This document shows positions 39,532 to 49,084 of a stretch of 64,000 bases of DNA, in pieces. How positions within the stretch are numbered: the stretch's first letter is position 1; each line of letters begins with the position of its first letter. The notes under the pieces are model-generated. The model did not search any database. It was not told where the DNA came from and saw only the letters and a list, made by a program, of their open reading frames with translations. The position numbers and the translations under genes were made by a program. Location: the NCBI RefSeq assembly GCF_029227915.1, contig NC_079884.1:4652001-4716000 (forward strand), written 5' to 3'. The stretch comes from Hydractinia symbiolongicarpus. Lineage: Eukaryota > Cnidaria > Hydrozoa > Anthoathecata > Hydractiniidae.

Positions 39532-40821
39532 ATGGCGGCGACGGACGTAAAAACGGACGAGGAAAATATTTTTAACAAAATGCTTGAGGATATTAATGAA
39601 GAGATGAATATTGAACATAATAATGTAACTGTTAAAAAAGGTGTATATAAAGAGCTCAATACAACTTTGAATGCAGAAGATTTTATCGATAAGCACTATG
39701 AAAAAACTAGATATAGCGCACTGAGAGATTCTATCCTTGAAGACGTAAAAGGTGAGATAAACACTCTTATCTCAAATCAAATTTCAAAACTTGTCAATAA
39801 TTGTTCAGTTGCTCATAAGGATGACCGAACGGATAAACTGGAATCAAATTTATTGGAAGAAATTCAGTTTTTGCGACAAGAAATACAAAGTAAAAACGAA
39901 ATCATAAAAATTTTAGTTGAAAACTCAGTCGAGCATAACTATTCTACAAAATCGCTACAGCAAGAAAATTTTAATTCATTTCAAACAGTTAATAAAAAAA
40001 ATAAAAATAGAAGCACAATCATTAGCAACAACAATGAAGCTGTTAGTCGCCATAACAACCAAAGCTTTGTTCATCGAAATCGATTTAAACATCTGTATAA
40101 TGAGAATAATGATCACTCTGAAATAACAGAAAGTTTTAGAGGTGATACTTATAATAATAATAACTTTATACATAATAATGAGGAACTAATTGTACATAAT
40201 AGAGAAGACATAATTGTACATAATAATGAAGACATAATTGTACATAATAATAAAGAAAACATTCCAACAAAAAGGCAATCACTTAATAACGCTAATAACA
40301 TTATTAACACTAAAAAAATTACATGTATACTAGGAGATAGTATAATAAAAGGCATCAACGGTTACAAGATGACCAAATCCCTTGACTACAACCAAAACAA
40401 GAGAGTTATACTAAAATCCTTTCCTGGAGCTACGACAGAAGACATGTATGAATACGTCAAACCAACCATGAAGAAAAAGCCAGATAACATCATCCTTCAT
40501 GTTGGCACAAATGATCTTTCTAGAAACGTAGCACCAGAGGTTATAGCTAACGATATAATTAATTTAGCAACATCATTGATTAACTCGAATATGAACGTAT
40601 CCGTATCTGGTCTGGCTCCAAGAAATGACGATCAAGGTATTAGATGTGACGAACTCAATGACCACCTATATAAAGGATGTGCTGAACGAAATATCGCATT
40701 CATAAATCACTATCAGCAGATGGATCGGAATCGTCACCTTAACAGAAGTAAACTACATTTGAACCAATATGGATCGGTAACACTGGCTAATTCTTTTTTA
40801 AATTTTATTTCTAAGGATTGA
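39532..40821 (+). CDS. LINE ORF1 protein with SGNH/GDSL-esterase-like domain, copy 1
   Basis: 429 residues from the first ATG, 16 bp inside the element. The open frame extends 39 codons further upstream into the satellite but has no ATG there, so Met at 39532 is chosen. Residues ~1-90 are acidic and helical. Residues ~102-131 look like a short coiled coil. Residues ~140-245 are Asn-rich and contain a repeated IIVHNNED-like octapeptide (~217-243). From ~260 comes an SGNH-hydrolase-like fold: GDSI at 268-271 (nucleophile Ser270), GTND at 325-328, and LHLNQYG at 408-414 with His409. The Asp usually three residues before that His is Ser406 here. In CR1-like elements ORF1 proteins of this type are thought to bind RNA or lipid in the retrotransposition particle; the exact role is unproven. 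The frame is open throughout and is followed, in the same frame, by ORF2. Confidence 0.9.
   Translation: MAATDVKTDEENIFNKMLEDINEEMNIEHNNVTVKKGVYKELNTTLNAEDFIDKHYEKTRYSALRDSILEDVKGEINTLISNQISKLVNNCSVAHKDDRTDKLESNLLEEIQFLRQEIQSKNEIIKILVENSVEHNYSTKSLQQENFNSFQTVNKKNKNRSTIISNNNEAVSRHNNQSFVHRNRFKHLYNENNDHSEITESFRGDTYNNNNFIHNNEELIVHNREDIIVHNNEDIIVHNNKENIPTKRQSLNNANNIINTKKITCILGDSIIKGINGYKMTKSLDYNQNKRVILKSFPGATTEDMYEYVKPTMKKKPDNIILHVGTNDLSRNVAPEVIANDIINLATSLINSNMNVSVSGLAPRNDDQGIRCDELNDHLYKGCAERNIAFINHYQQMDRNRHLNRSKLHLNQYGSVTLANSFLNFISKD
40180..40257 (+). repeat. 24-bp tandem repeat within ORF1
   Basis: Three imperfect copies of a 24-bp unit containing attgtacataat and encoding IVHN(N/R)(E/K)(D/E) repeats. 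It lies in the Asn-rich linker between the coiled coil and the esterase domain. The unit is a multiple of three, so copy-number change would keep the frame. The same array is present in the second LINE copy at 48431-48508. Confidence 0.8.
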
Positions 40822-40833
40822 CTTGGTGTTTGT

Positions 40834-43800
40834 ATGAGCAATAGTATCCCCACAAAAATATCTAACAAAAAAGAAGCAACTCTTCCTAATGCAATTGCAC
40901 CATTTAATATAAATAAAACTCTAGAAACGATAGAAAATGATATATCGTTCTCTTCCTGCTTAAAAAACTTACGTCTACAAAACTTAAATAGGATTATTCT
41001 TGGACAAATTAACATTAATTCCGTACGAAATAAATTCGACTGTCTAGTTGATGCAATTGATGGAAACCTTGATGTTCTTTTAATCTCTGAAACTAAAATT
41101 GATAGCTCTTTTCCTACCGCTCAATTTAAAATTGACGGTTACACAAAGCCTTTTCGTCTGGATCGTAATAGTAAAGGTGGAGGTATGCTCTTATATGTAC
41201 GTCAAGATATTCCATCAAAACAGTTGCATCCAACTAGTACTAGTACGGACAATTTTGAAGGATTTTTTGTCGAACTAAACCTGCGAAAAAAAAAATGGCT
41301 GCTCTGTTGCTCATACAACCACCACAAAAATGCTATATCTGAACATCTAAAAAATATTGGTAACGGTCTTGATGTTTTGTCTGCAAATTATGACAACATA
41401 TTACTATTAGGAGATTTTAATGCGCAAATTAACGAAAATAGCATGACAGAATTTGCTGAACTCTACAACCTTAAGTGCCTCGTGAAGGGCCCCACATGCT
41501 TTAAAAACCCTGATAACCCATCGTGTATTGATCTTTTTCTCACAAATCGATATAACTATTTCCAAAACACCAGCACATTGGAAACAGGTCTCTCCGATTT
41601 CCATAAAATGGCCATCACTGTAATGAAAATATATTTTCAGAAACAAAAATCTCATATCATCAAATATAGGAATTACAAAAACTTTTCAAATGAACGTTTT
41701 TGTTATGAGCTAACATGTCGACTTCAAAATATAGAAAAATCGAAAAAAAAGATAGATGATGAGTTAGAAAACTTTCATGAATGTGCAAAATCAGTCCTTA
41801 ACAAAATTGCGCCATTAAAAAAAAAATACGTAAGAGCAAACCAATCACCGTTCATGAATAGGACCCTGCATAAGGCTGTTATGAAAAGAAGTAGGCTTAG
41901 AAATAAATACTTAAAAAATAGAACAGAAGAAAATAGATTAGCTTTTAATCAACAAAGAAATATTTGTGTCACGCTATTTCGAAAAGAAAAATATGATTAT
42001 TACAACAATCTAAATGTTAAAAAAATTACCGATAATAAGACATTTTGGAAAACTATAAAACCTTTCTTGTCCGATAAAGGACCATCGACCCAAATTATAA
42101 CACTGATAGAAAAAGAAGAAATCATATCGGATGATGAAAAGGTTGCAAACATTTTCAACACTTTCTTCACGAATATTGTAAAAAATCTGGATCTTACAAT
42201 ATCTGACACAATCCTTGTAATTTGCTCAAACGTAGATGACCCTGTTTTGAAGGCTATTAAACGATATGAAAACCATCCAAGTATACTGAATATAAAAAAA
42301 AACATTGGTGATTACAATCCTGGTTTTTCCTTCAATCATGTAGAAAAAGCTGAAATCAGGAGAGAGATACGAAATTTGAATATTCATAAGGCATGCCAAG
42401 AAACCGATATACCAACAAAAATAATTAAGGAAAACGAAGATCAGTATTTAGAAATTTTACATTTCTCTGTTAACTCTGCAATTGATCTGTGTAAATACCC
42501 AGAATTTTTGAAAAGGGCAGATGTGACACCACTTTTTAAAGAAAAAGACAGATCTAACAAATCAAACTAAAGACCTATAAGCATTCTTAGTAACCTTTCA
42601 AAAATCTTTGAAAGATGTCTGTATCGTCAGATTGAAGATTATTTTAACCGATACTTAAGTAAGTTTCAGTGTGGATTTAGGAAAGGCTACAGTGCTCAGC
42701 ACTGTCTCACTGTTATGCTTGAAAAATGGAAAAAGGCTGCTGATGAAGGTAAAGCATGTGGAGCCCTTCTGACTGATTTATCTAAAGCATTTGACTGTCT
42801 CCTACATGATTTACTGATCGCAAAACTTCATGCATATGGATTTGACATGTATTCCCTACGCCTAATTATGAGTTATGTGAGTGGAAGATTTCAAAGAGTA
42901 AAGATAAAAAATTCGTATAGCTCATGGCTTGAAATATTGTTTGGCGTGCCGCAAGGATCTATTCTAGGCCCGTTACTTTTTAACATATTTATCTGCGATC
43001 TTTTCTCAGTTGAATTTGATTTTAATGACATTGAATTTGCGAGCTATGCAGACGACACAACACCATATGTTATCGGTAACGACTCAAAGGAAGTCGTTAC
43101 TAAACTTCAAAACATTTCTGAAAAAGTGTTTACATGGTTTGACAATAATGCAATGAAAGCAAATGATGACAAGTGTCATTTGCTTTTAAGCGATAATGAA
43201 ATATTAAGTACACAGATAGGCAACTCAGTAATAAAAGGCAGCACTCATGGACGCCTACTTGGAGTCATTATCGATAACAAACTTAAATTTGATCTGCATG
43301 TGTCTAAACTCTGTGCAAAAGCGAGTCAGAAACTAAATGCGCTTACAAGGATGACATCTTTTATGAACTTTAATAAGAAGAAACTATTAATGAATTCCTT
43401 CGTAATTTCGCAATTCAATTACTGCCCTCTAGTTTGGATGTTTCACAACAGAGCTCTAAACAATCGTATTAATCGAATACATGAAAAAGCACTGCGGATA
43501 GTCTATAGCGACAGTTCTTCTTCCTTCACAGACCTCCTTCATAAGGACAGCTCTGTTACGGTACACCAACGAAACCTACAATCTCTTGCAACTGAGATGT
43601 ACAAAATAAAAAACGACATGGCTCCAGAAATAATGCAAGATATTTTTCCTGTTTATAATCCAAAATACAATCTAAGAAATAATCGAGAATTTACTGGCCG
43701 TAATGCTAAATCAGTTTACTATGGTACAGAAACTTTATCTTTTATCGGTTACAAAATATGGCAACAAATTCCGGTAAGAATCAAAGAAATGTCATCCTTG

Positions 43801-43890
43801 CAATCCTTTAAATCCCAAATTAAAAAGTGGGTACCAAACTGCTCCTGCAGACTATGTAAAAAATACATCCCACAAATTGGTTTTATATGA
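40834..43890 (+). pseudogene. LINE ORF2: endonuclease-reverse transcriptase, copy 1 (one nonsense codon)
   Basis: A 1,018-codon frame with one internal TAA at 42568-42570 (codon 579), where copy 2 has TAC. Endonuclease (~50-260): QININS (58-63), SETK (85-88), GGG (115-117), YN (161-162), GDFNA (193-197), SCIDLF (230-235) and SDFH (254-257), i.e. an APE-type nuclease that would nick target DNA for target-primed reverse transcription. Reverse transcriptase (~565-800): NYRPIS region hit by the stop, GFRKG, DLSKAFD (catalytic Asp648), GVPQGSILGPLLF (704-716) and YADD (738-741). The C-terminal tail has a CSCRLC cysteine motif and ends in IGFI. Start: ATG 12 bp after the ORF1 TGA, in the same frame. 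The stop separates endonuclease from RT, so this copy should not make a working enzyme unless the stop is read through. Confidence 0.93.
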
Positions 43891-44090
43891 CTCGCGGATG
43901 TACTCTCGCTAATTTCATATTTGCTTATACACTCACTTAATTTATATAACCACAAATGTTTAAAAAATTGTATATATCTAAAAATATTTTATGCCTTATA
44001 TTTATACTGTATATTTTAAAATCTTTCTTTTCAAGTTGACATTAACTAGCTTTTATTAGCTATATATGTATTTATACTTAGTCAACTATA
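43891..44090 (+). other. LINE 3' untranslated region, copy 1
   Basis: About 200 bp of A+T-rich sequence between the ORF2 TGA and the AATAAA hexamer. It contains short direct and inverted A/T motifs (gctttttattagc-like) but no open frame on the + strand. The sequence is the same in copy 2 except for one base (tatataacc against tatacaacc). Confidence 0.8.
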
Positions 44091-44096
44091 AATAAA
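44091..44096 (+). promoter_or_regulatory. Polyadenylation-signal-like AATAAA, copy 1
   Basis: Canonical AATAAA hexamer 4 bp before the terminal ATA repeat of the element. It sits where a LINE 3' processing signal would be expected, but A/T richness makes chance occurrence likely. The counterpart is at 52342-52347. Confidence 0.4.
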
Positions 44097-44099
44097 TGA

Positions 44100-44117
44100 A
44101 TAATAATAATAATAATA
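44100..44117 (+). repeat. (ATA)6 3' tail of LINE copy 1
   Basis: Six ATA units followed by the satellite A-run. CR1/L2-type LINEs commonly end in a short microsatellite instead of poly(A). Copy 2 has seven units (52351-52371). The exact border with the monomer is ambiguous because both sides are A-rich. Confidence 0.85.
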
Positions 44118-47100
44118 AAAATGAAAACATTTTTGAAAACTACAAGTCTCATGCGTTTTAGTGGTGAAAAAGTAATTTAAAAAATCGTTCGGAAAATGAG
44201 TTTACTCCCTGGGTACTTTCTTTGTATACTTTTGATTATACGGGCCAAGCCCGGGATTTACGGGAAATCGCGGGTTTTCGTTTGCCAGCGATTAAACTTC
44301 TTTTATTCAGCGTCTCATCAAAAATTAAAACATTCTTGAAAACTACAAGTCTCATGCGTTTTAGTGGTGAAATAATAATTTAAAAAATCGTTTCGGAAAT
44401 GAGTTTACTCCCTGGGTACTTTCTTTGTATACTTTTGACTATACGGGTTGAGTCCAGGATTTACGGGAAATCGCAGGTTTTCGTTTGCCAGCGATTAAAC
44501 TTCTTTTATTCAGCATCTTATCAAAAATGAAAACATTTTTAAAAACTACAAGTCTCATGCGTTTTAGTGGTGAAAAAGTAATTTAAAAAATCGTTCGGGA
44601 AATGAGTTTACTCCCTGGGTACTTTCTTTGTATACTTTTGACTATACGGGCCAAGCCGGGATTTACGGGAAATCGCGGGTTTTCGTTTGCCGGCGATTAA
44701 ATTTCTTTTATTCAGCGTCTCATCAAAAATGAAAACATTTTTAAAAACTACAAGTCTTATGCGTTTTAGTGGTGAAAAAATAATTTAAAAAATCGTTCTG
44801 GAAATGAGTTTACTCACAGGGTACTTTCTTTGTATACATTCGACTATACGGGCCAAGCCCAGGATTTACGGGAAATCGCGGGTTTTCGTTTTCCGGCGAT
44901 TAAACCTCTTTCATTAAGCGTCTCATCAAAATTGAAAACATTTTTGAAAACCACAAGTTTCATGCGTTTTAGTGGTGAAAAAAAAATTTAAAAAATCGTT
45001 CGGGAAATGAGTTTACTCCCTGGGTACTTTCTTTGTATATTTTTGACTATACGGGCCAAGCCCGGGATTTACGGGAAATCGCGGGTTTTCGTTTGCCGGC
45101 GATTAAACTGCTTTTATTCAGCATCTCATCAAAAATGAAAACATTCTTGAAAACTACAAGTCTCATGAGTTTTAGTGGTGAAATAATAATTTAAAAAATC
45201 GTTTGGGAAATGAGTTTACTCCCTGGGTACTTTCTTTGTATACTTTTGACTATACGGGCCGAGTCCGGGATTTAGGGAAATCGCAGGTTTTCGTTTGCCG
45301 GCTATTAAACTGCTTTTATTCAGCGTCTCATCAAAAATGAAAACATTTTTGAAAACTACAAGTCTCATGCGTTTTAGTGGTGAAAAAGTAATTTAAAAAA
45401 TCGTTCGGGAAATGAGTTTACTCCCTGGGTACTTTCTTTGTATACTTTTGACTATACGGCCTAGTCCAGGATTTACGGGAAATCGCAGGTTTTCGTTTGC
45501 CGGCGATTAAACTTCTTTTATTCAGCGTCTTATCAAAAATGAAAACATTTTTAAAAACTACAAGGCTAATGCGTTTTAGTGGTGAAAAAGTAATTTAAAA
45601 AATCGTTCGGGAAATGAGTTTACTCCCTGGGTACTTTCTTTGTATACTTTTGAATATACGGGCCAAGCCGTTATTTACGGGAAATCGCGGGTTGTCGTTT
45701 GCCGGCGATTAAACTTCTTTTATTCAGCGTCTCATCAAAAATGAAAACATTTTTAAAAACTACAGGTCTTATGCGTTTTAGTGGTGAAAAAATAATTTAA
45801 AAAATCGTTCGGGAAATGAGTGTACTCACAGGGTACTTTCTTTGTATACTTTTGACTATACGGGCCGAGTCCGGGATTTACGGGAAATCGCGGATTTTCG
45901 TTTGCCGGCGATTAAACTTCTTTTATTCAGCGTCCTTTCAAATATGAATATATTTTTGAAAACTACAAGTCTCATGCGTTTAGTGGTAAAAAAATAATAT
46001 AAAAAATCGTTCGGGAAATGAGTTTACTCCCTGGGTACTTTCTTTGTATACTTTTGACTATACGGGCCAAGCCCGGGATATACGGGAAATCGCGGGTTTT
46101 CGTTTGCCAGCGATTAAACTTCTTTTATTCAGCGTCTCATCAAAAATGAAAACATTTTTAAAAACTACAAGTCTTATGCGTTTTAGTGGTGAAAAAATAA
46201 TTTAAAAAATCGTTCTGAAAATGAGTTTACTCCCTGGGTACTTTCTTTGTATACTTTTGACTATACGGGCCGAGTCCGGGATTTAGGGAAATCGCAGGTT
46301 TTCGTTTGCCGGCGATTAAACTGCTTTTATTCAGCGTCTCATCAAAAATGAAAACATTCTTGAAAACTACAAGTCTCATGCGTTTTAGTGGTGAAATAAT
46401 AATTTAAAAAATCGTTCGGGAAATGAGTTTACTCCCTGGGTACTTTCTTTGTATACTTTTGAATATATGGGCCAAGCCAGGATTTACGGGAAATCGCGGG
46501 TTTTCGTCTGCCGGCGATTAAACTTCTTTTATTCAGCGTCTCATCAAAAATGAAAACATTTTTAAAAACTACAGGTCTTATGCGTTTTAGTGGTGAAAAA
46601 ATAATTTAAAAAATCGTTCTGGAAATGAGTTTACTCACAGGGTACTTTCTTTATATACATTCGACTATACGTGCCAAGCCCGGGATTTACGGGAAATCGC
46701 GGGTTTTCGTTTGCCGGCGATTAAACTGCTTTTATTCAGCGTCTCATCAAAAATAAAAACCATTCTTGAAAACTACAAGTCTCATGCGTTTTAGTGGTGA
46801 AATAATAATTTAAAAAATCGTTTGGGAAATGAGTTTACTCCCTGGGTACTTTCTTTGTATACTTTTGACTACACGGGCCGAGTCCAGGATTTACGGGAAA
46901 TCGCAGGTTTTCGTTTGCCGGCGATTAAACCTCTTTCATTAAGCTTCTCATCAAAAATGAAAACATTTTTGAAAACTACAGGTCTCATGCGTTTAGTGGT
47001 AAAAAAATAATATAAAAAATCGTCCGGGAAATGAGTTTACTCCCTGGGTACTTTCTTTGTATACTTTTGACTATACGGGCCAAGCCCGGGATATACGGGA

Positions 47101-47766
47101 AATCGCGGGTTTTCGTTTGCCGGCGATTAAACTTCTTTTATTCAGCGTCTCATCAAAAATGAAAACATTTTTAAAAACTACAAGTTTCATGCGTTTTAGT
47201 GGTGAAAAAATAATTTAAAAAATCGTTCTGGAAATGAGTTTACTCACAGGGTACTTTCTTTGTATACATTCGACTATACGGGCCAAGCCCGGGATTTCCG
47301 GGAAATCGCGGGTTTTCGTTTTCCGGCGATTAAACCTCTTTCATTAAGCGTCTCATCAAAATTGAAAACATTTTTGAAAACTACAAGTTTCATGCGTTTT
47401 AGTGGTGAAAAAAAAAATTTAAAAAATCGTTCGGGAAATGAGTTTACTCCCTGGGTACTTTCTTTGTATACTTTTGACTATACGGGCCAAGCCCGGGATT
47501 TACGGGAAATCGCGGGTTTTCGTTTGCCGGCGATTAAACTGTTTTTATTCAGCGTCTCATCAAAAATGAAAACATTTTTAAAAACTACAGGTCTTATGCG
47601 TTTTAGTGGTGAAAAAATAATTTAAAAATCGTTCTGGAAATGAGTTTACTCACAGGGTACTTTCTTTGTATACATTCGACTATACGTGCCAAGCCCGAGA
47701 TTTACGGGAAATTGCGGGTTTTCGTTTGCCGGCGATTAAACTTCTTTTATTCAGCGTCTCATCAAA
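44118..47766 (+). repeat. 203-bp satellite array, segment B
   Basis: Continuation of the same satellite between the two retrotransposon copies, about 18 monomers. It resumes exactly where the array was interrupted at 39515, in the A-run before tgaaaacattttt, so the two segments together rebuild one intact monomer around LINE copy 1. Ordered monomer variants here match those downstream of LINE copy 2 (52.4-55.0 kb), and the last ~1 kb matches the sequence just upstream of LINE copy 1. No other gene is visible. Confidence 0.96.
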
Positions 47767-47782
47767 GAGAAGCTTCTTAATA

Positions 47783-49072
47783 ATGGCGGCGACGGACGTA
47801 AAAACGGACGAGGAAAATATTTTTAACAAAGTGCTTGAGGATATTAATGAAGAGATGAATATTGAACATAATAATGTAACTGTTAAAAAAGGTGTATATA
47901 AAGAGCTCAATACAACTTTGAATGCAGAAGATTTTATCGATAAGCACTATGAAAAAACTAGATATAGCGCACTGAGAGATTCTATCCTTGAAGACGTAAA
48001 AGGTGAGATAAACACTCTTATCTCAAATCAAATTTCAAAACTTGTCAATAATTGTTCAGTTGCTCATAAGGATGACCGAACGGATAAACTGGAATCAAAT
48101 TTATTGGAAGAAATTCAGTTTTTGCGACAAGAAATTCAAAGTAAAAACGAAATCATAAAAATTTTAGTTGAAAACTCAGTCGAGCATAACTATTCTACAA
48201 AATCGCTACAGCAAGAAAATTTTAATTCATTTCAAACAGTTAATAAAAAAAATAAAAATAGAAGCACAATCATTAGCAACAACAATGAAGCTGTTAGTCG
48301 CCATAACAACCAAAGCTTTGTTCATCGAAATCGATTTGAACATCTGTATAATGAGAATAATGATCACTCTGAAATAACAGAAAGTTTTAGAGGTGATACT
48401 TATAATAATAATAACTTTATACATAATAATGAGGAACTAATTGTACATAATAGAGAAGACATAATTGTACATAATAATGAAGACATAATTGTACATAATA
48501 ATAAAGAAAACATTCCAACAAAAAGGCAATCACTTAATAACGCTAATAACATTATTAACACTAAAAAAATTACATGTATACTAGGAGATAGTATAATAAA
48601 AGGCATCAACGGTTACAAGATGACCAAATCCCTTGACTACAACCAAAACAAGAGAGTTATACTAAAATCCTTTCCTGGAGCTACGACAGAAGACATGTAT
48701 GAATACGTCAAACCAACCATGAAGAAAAAGCCAGATAACATCATCCTTCATGTTGGCACAAATGATCTTTCTAGAAACGTAGCACCAGAGGTTATAGCTA
48801 ACGATATAATTAATTTAGCAACATCATTGATTAACTCGAATATGAACGTATCCGTATCTGGTCTGACTCCAAGAAATGACGATCAAGGTATTAGATGTGA
48901 CGAACTCAATGACCACCTATATAAAGGATGTGCTGAACGAAATATCGCATTCATAAATCACTATCAGCAGATGGATCGGAATCGTCACCTTAACAGAAGT
49001 AAACTACATTTGAACCAATATGGATCGGTAACACTGGCTAATTCTTTTTTAAATTTTATTTCTAAGGATTGA
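47783..49072 (+). CDS. LINE ORF1 protein with SGNH/GDSL-esterase-like domain, copy 2
   Basis: 429 residues, same start context and domain order as copy 1: acidic helical N-terminus, coiled coil (~102-131), Asn-rich repeats (~205-243), then GDSI (268-271), GTND (325-328) and LHLNQYG (408-414). Three amino-acid differences from copy 1: M17V, K186E and A362T. One further base change is silent (gaaattcaaag). None touches the esterase motifs. The gene ends with TGA followed by CTT, and ORF2 starts 12 bp later in the same frame. The 39 open codons upstream of the ATG belong to the satellite monomer. The protein is presumably an RNP component of the LINE; its biochemical activity is not known from the sequence. 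Confidence 0.9.
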   Translation: MAATDVKTDEENIFNKVLEDINEEMNIEHNNVTVKKGVYKELNTTLNAEDFIDKHYEKTRYSALRDSILEDVKGEINTLISNQISKLVNNCSVAHKDDRTDKLESNLLEEIQFLRQEIQSKNEIIKILVENSVEHNYSTKSLQQENFNSFQTVNKKNKNRSTIISNNNEAVSRHNNQSFVHRNRFEHLYNENNDHSEITESFRGDTYNNNNFIHNNEELIVHNREDIIVHNNEDIIVHNNKENIPTKRQSLNNANNIINTKKITCILGDSIIKGINGYKMTKSLDYNQNKRVILKSFPGATTEDMYEYVKPTMKKKPDNIILHVGTNDLSRNVAPEVIANDIINLATSLINSNMNVSVSGLTPRNDDQGIRCDELNDHLYKGCAERNIAFINHYQQMDRNRHLNRSKLHLNQYGSVTLANSFLNFISKD

Positions 49073-49084
49073 CTTGGTGTTTGT

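Larger units (their letters stand above)
39516..44117 (+). mobile_element. Non-LTR retrotransposon (CR1/L2-like LINE), copy 1
   Basis: A 4.6-kb element inserted in a satellite monomer between cagcgtctcatcaaa and aaaaatgaaaac. It has a 16-bp leader, ORF1 (39532-40821), ORF2 (40834-43890, interrupted by one stop), a ~200-bp 3' untranslated region, an AATAAA hexamer and an (ATA)6 tail. There are no LTRs and no integrase, and the protein order is that of LINEs. A target-site duplication cannot be distinguished: at most 3-5 A residues are shared by both flanks, consistent with the short or absent duplications usual for CR1-like elements. Intact ORF1 next to the 5' boundary suggests a full-length or almost full-length copy. 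The family assignment rests on ORF1 esterase plus ORF2 motifs read by eye. Confidence 0.95.
38093..46747 (+). repeat. LINE-bearing satellite block, copy 1
   Basis: Block delimited by the private variant tcaaaaataaaaac, which occurs at 38093, 46748 and 55002. It contains about 7 monomers, LINE copy 1 and about 13 monomers. The order of variant monomers matches block copy 2 on both sides of the LINE, apart from whole-monomer differences. Two monomers present before the LINE here (about 38790-39195) are absent from copy 2. Monomers with gggttgagtcc (44394-44596) and ccgttattt (about 45600-45805) are present only here within the pair. Confidence 0.8.

Noticed and set aside
40734-41015. Minus-strand and alternative-frame open frames inside the LINE copies (e.g. 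40149, 42000, 48400, 50251)
   Set aside because: They are shadows of ORF1 and ORF2, present in both copies only because the copies are near identical.
39516-44117. LTR retrotransposon or retrovirus-like element
   Set aside because: There are no long terminal repeats, protease, integrase or envelope-like region. An APE endonuclease and an (ATA)n tail mark a LINE.
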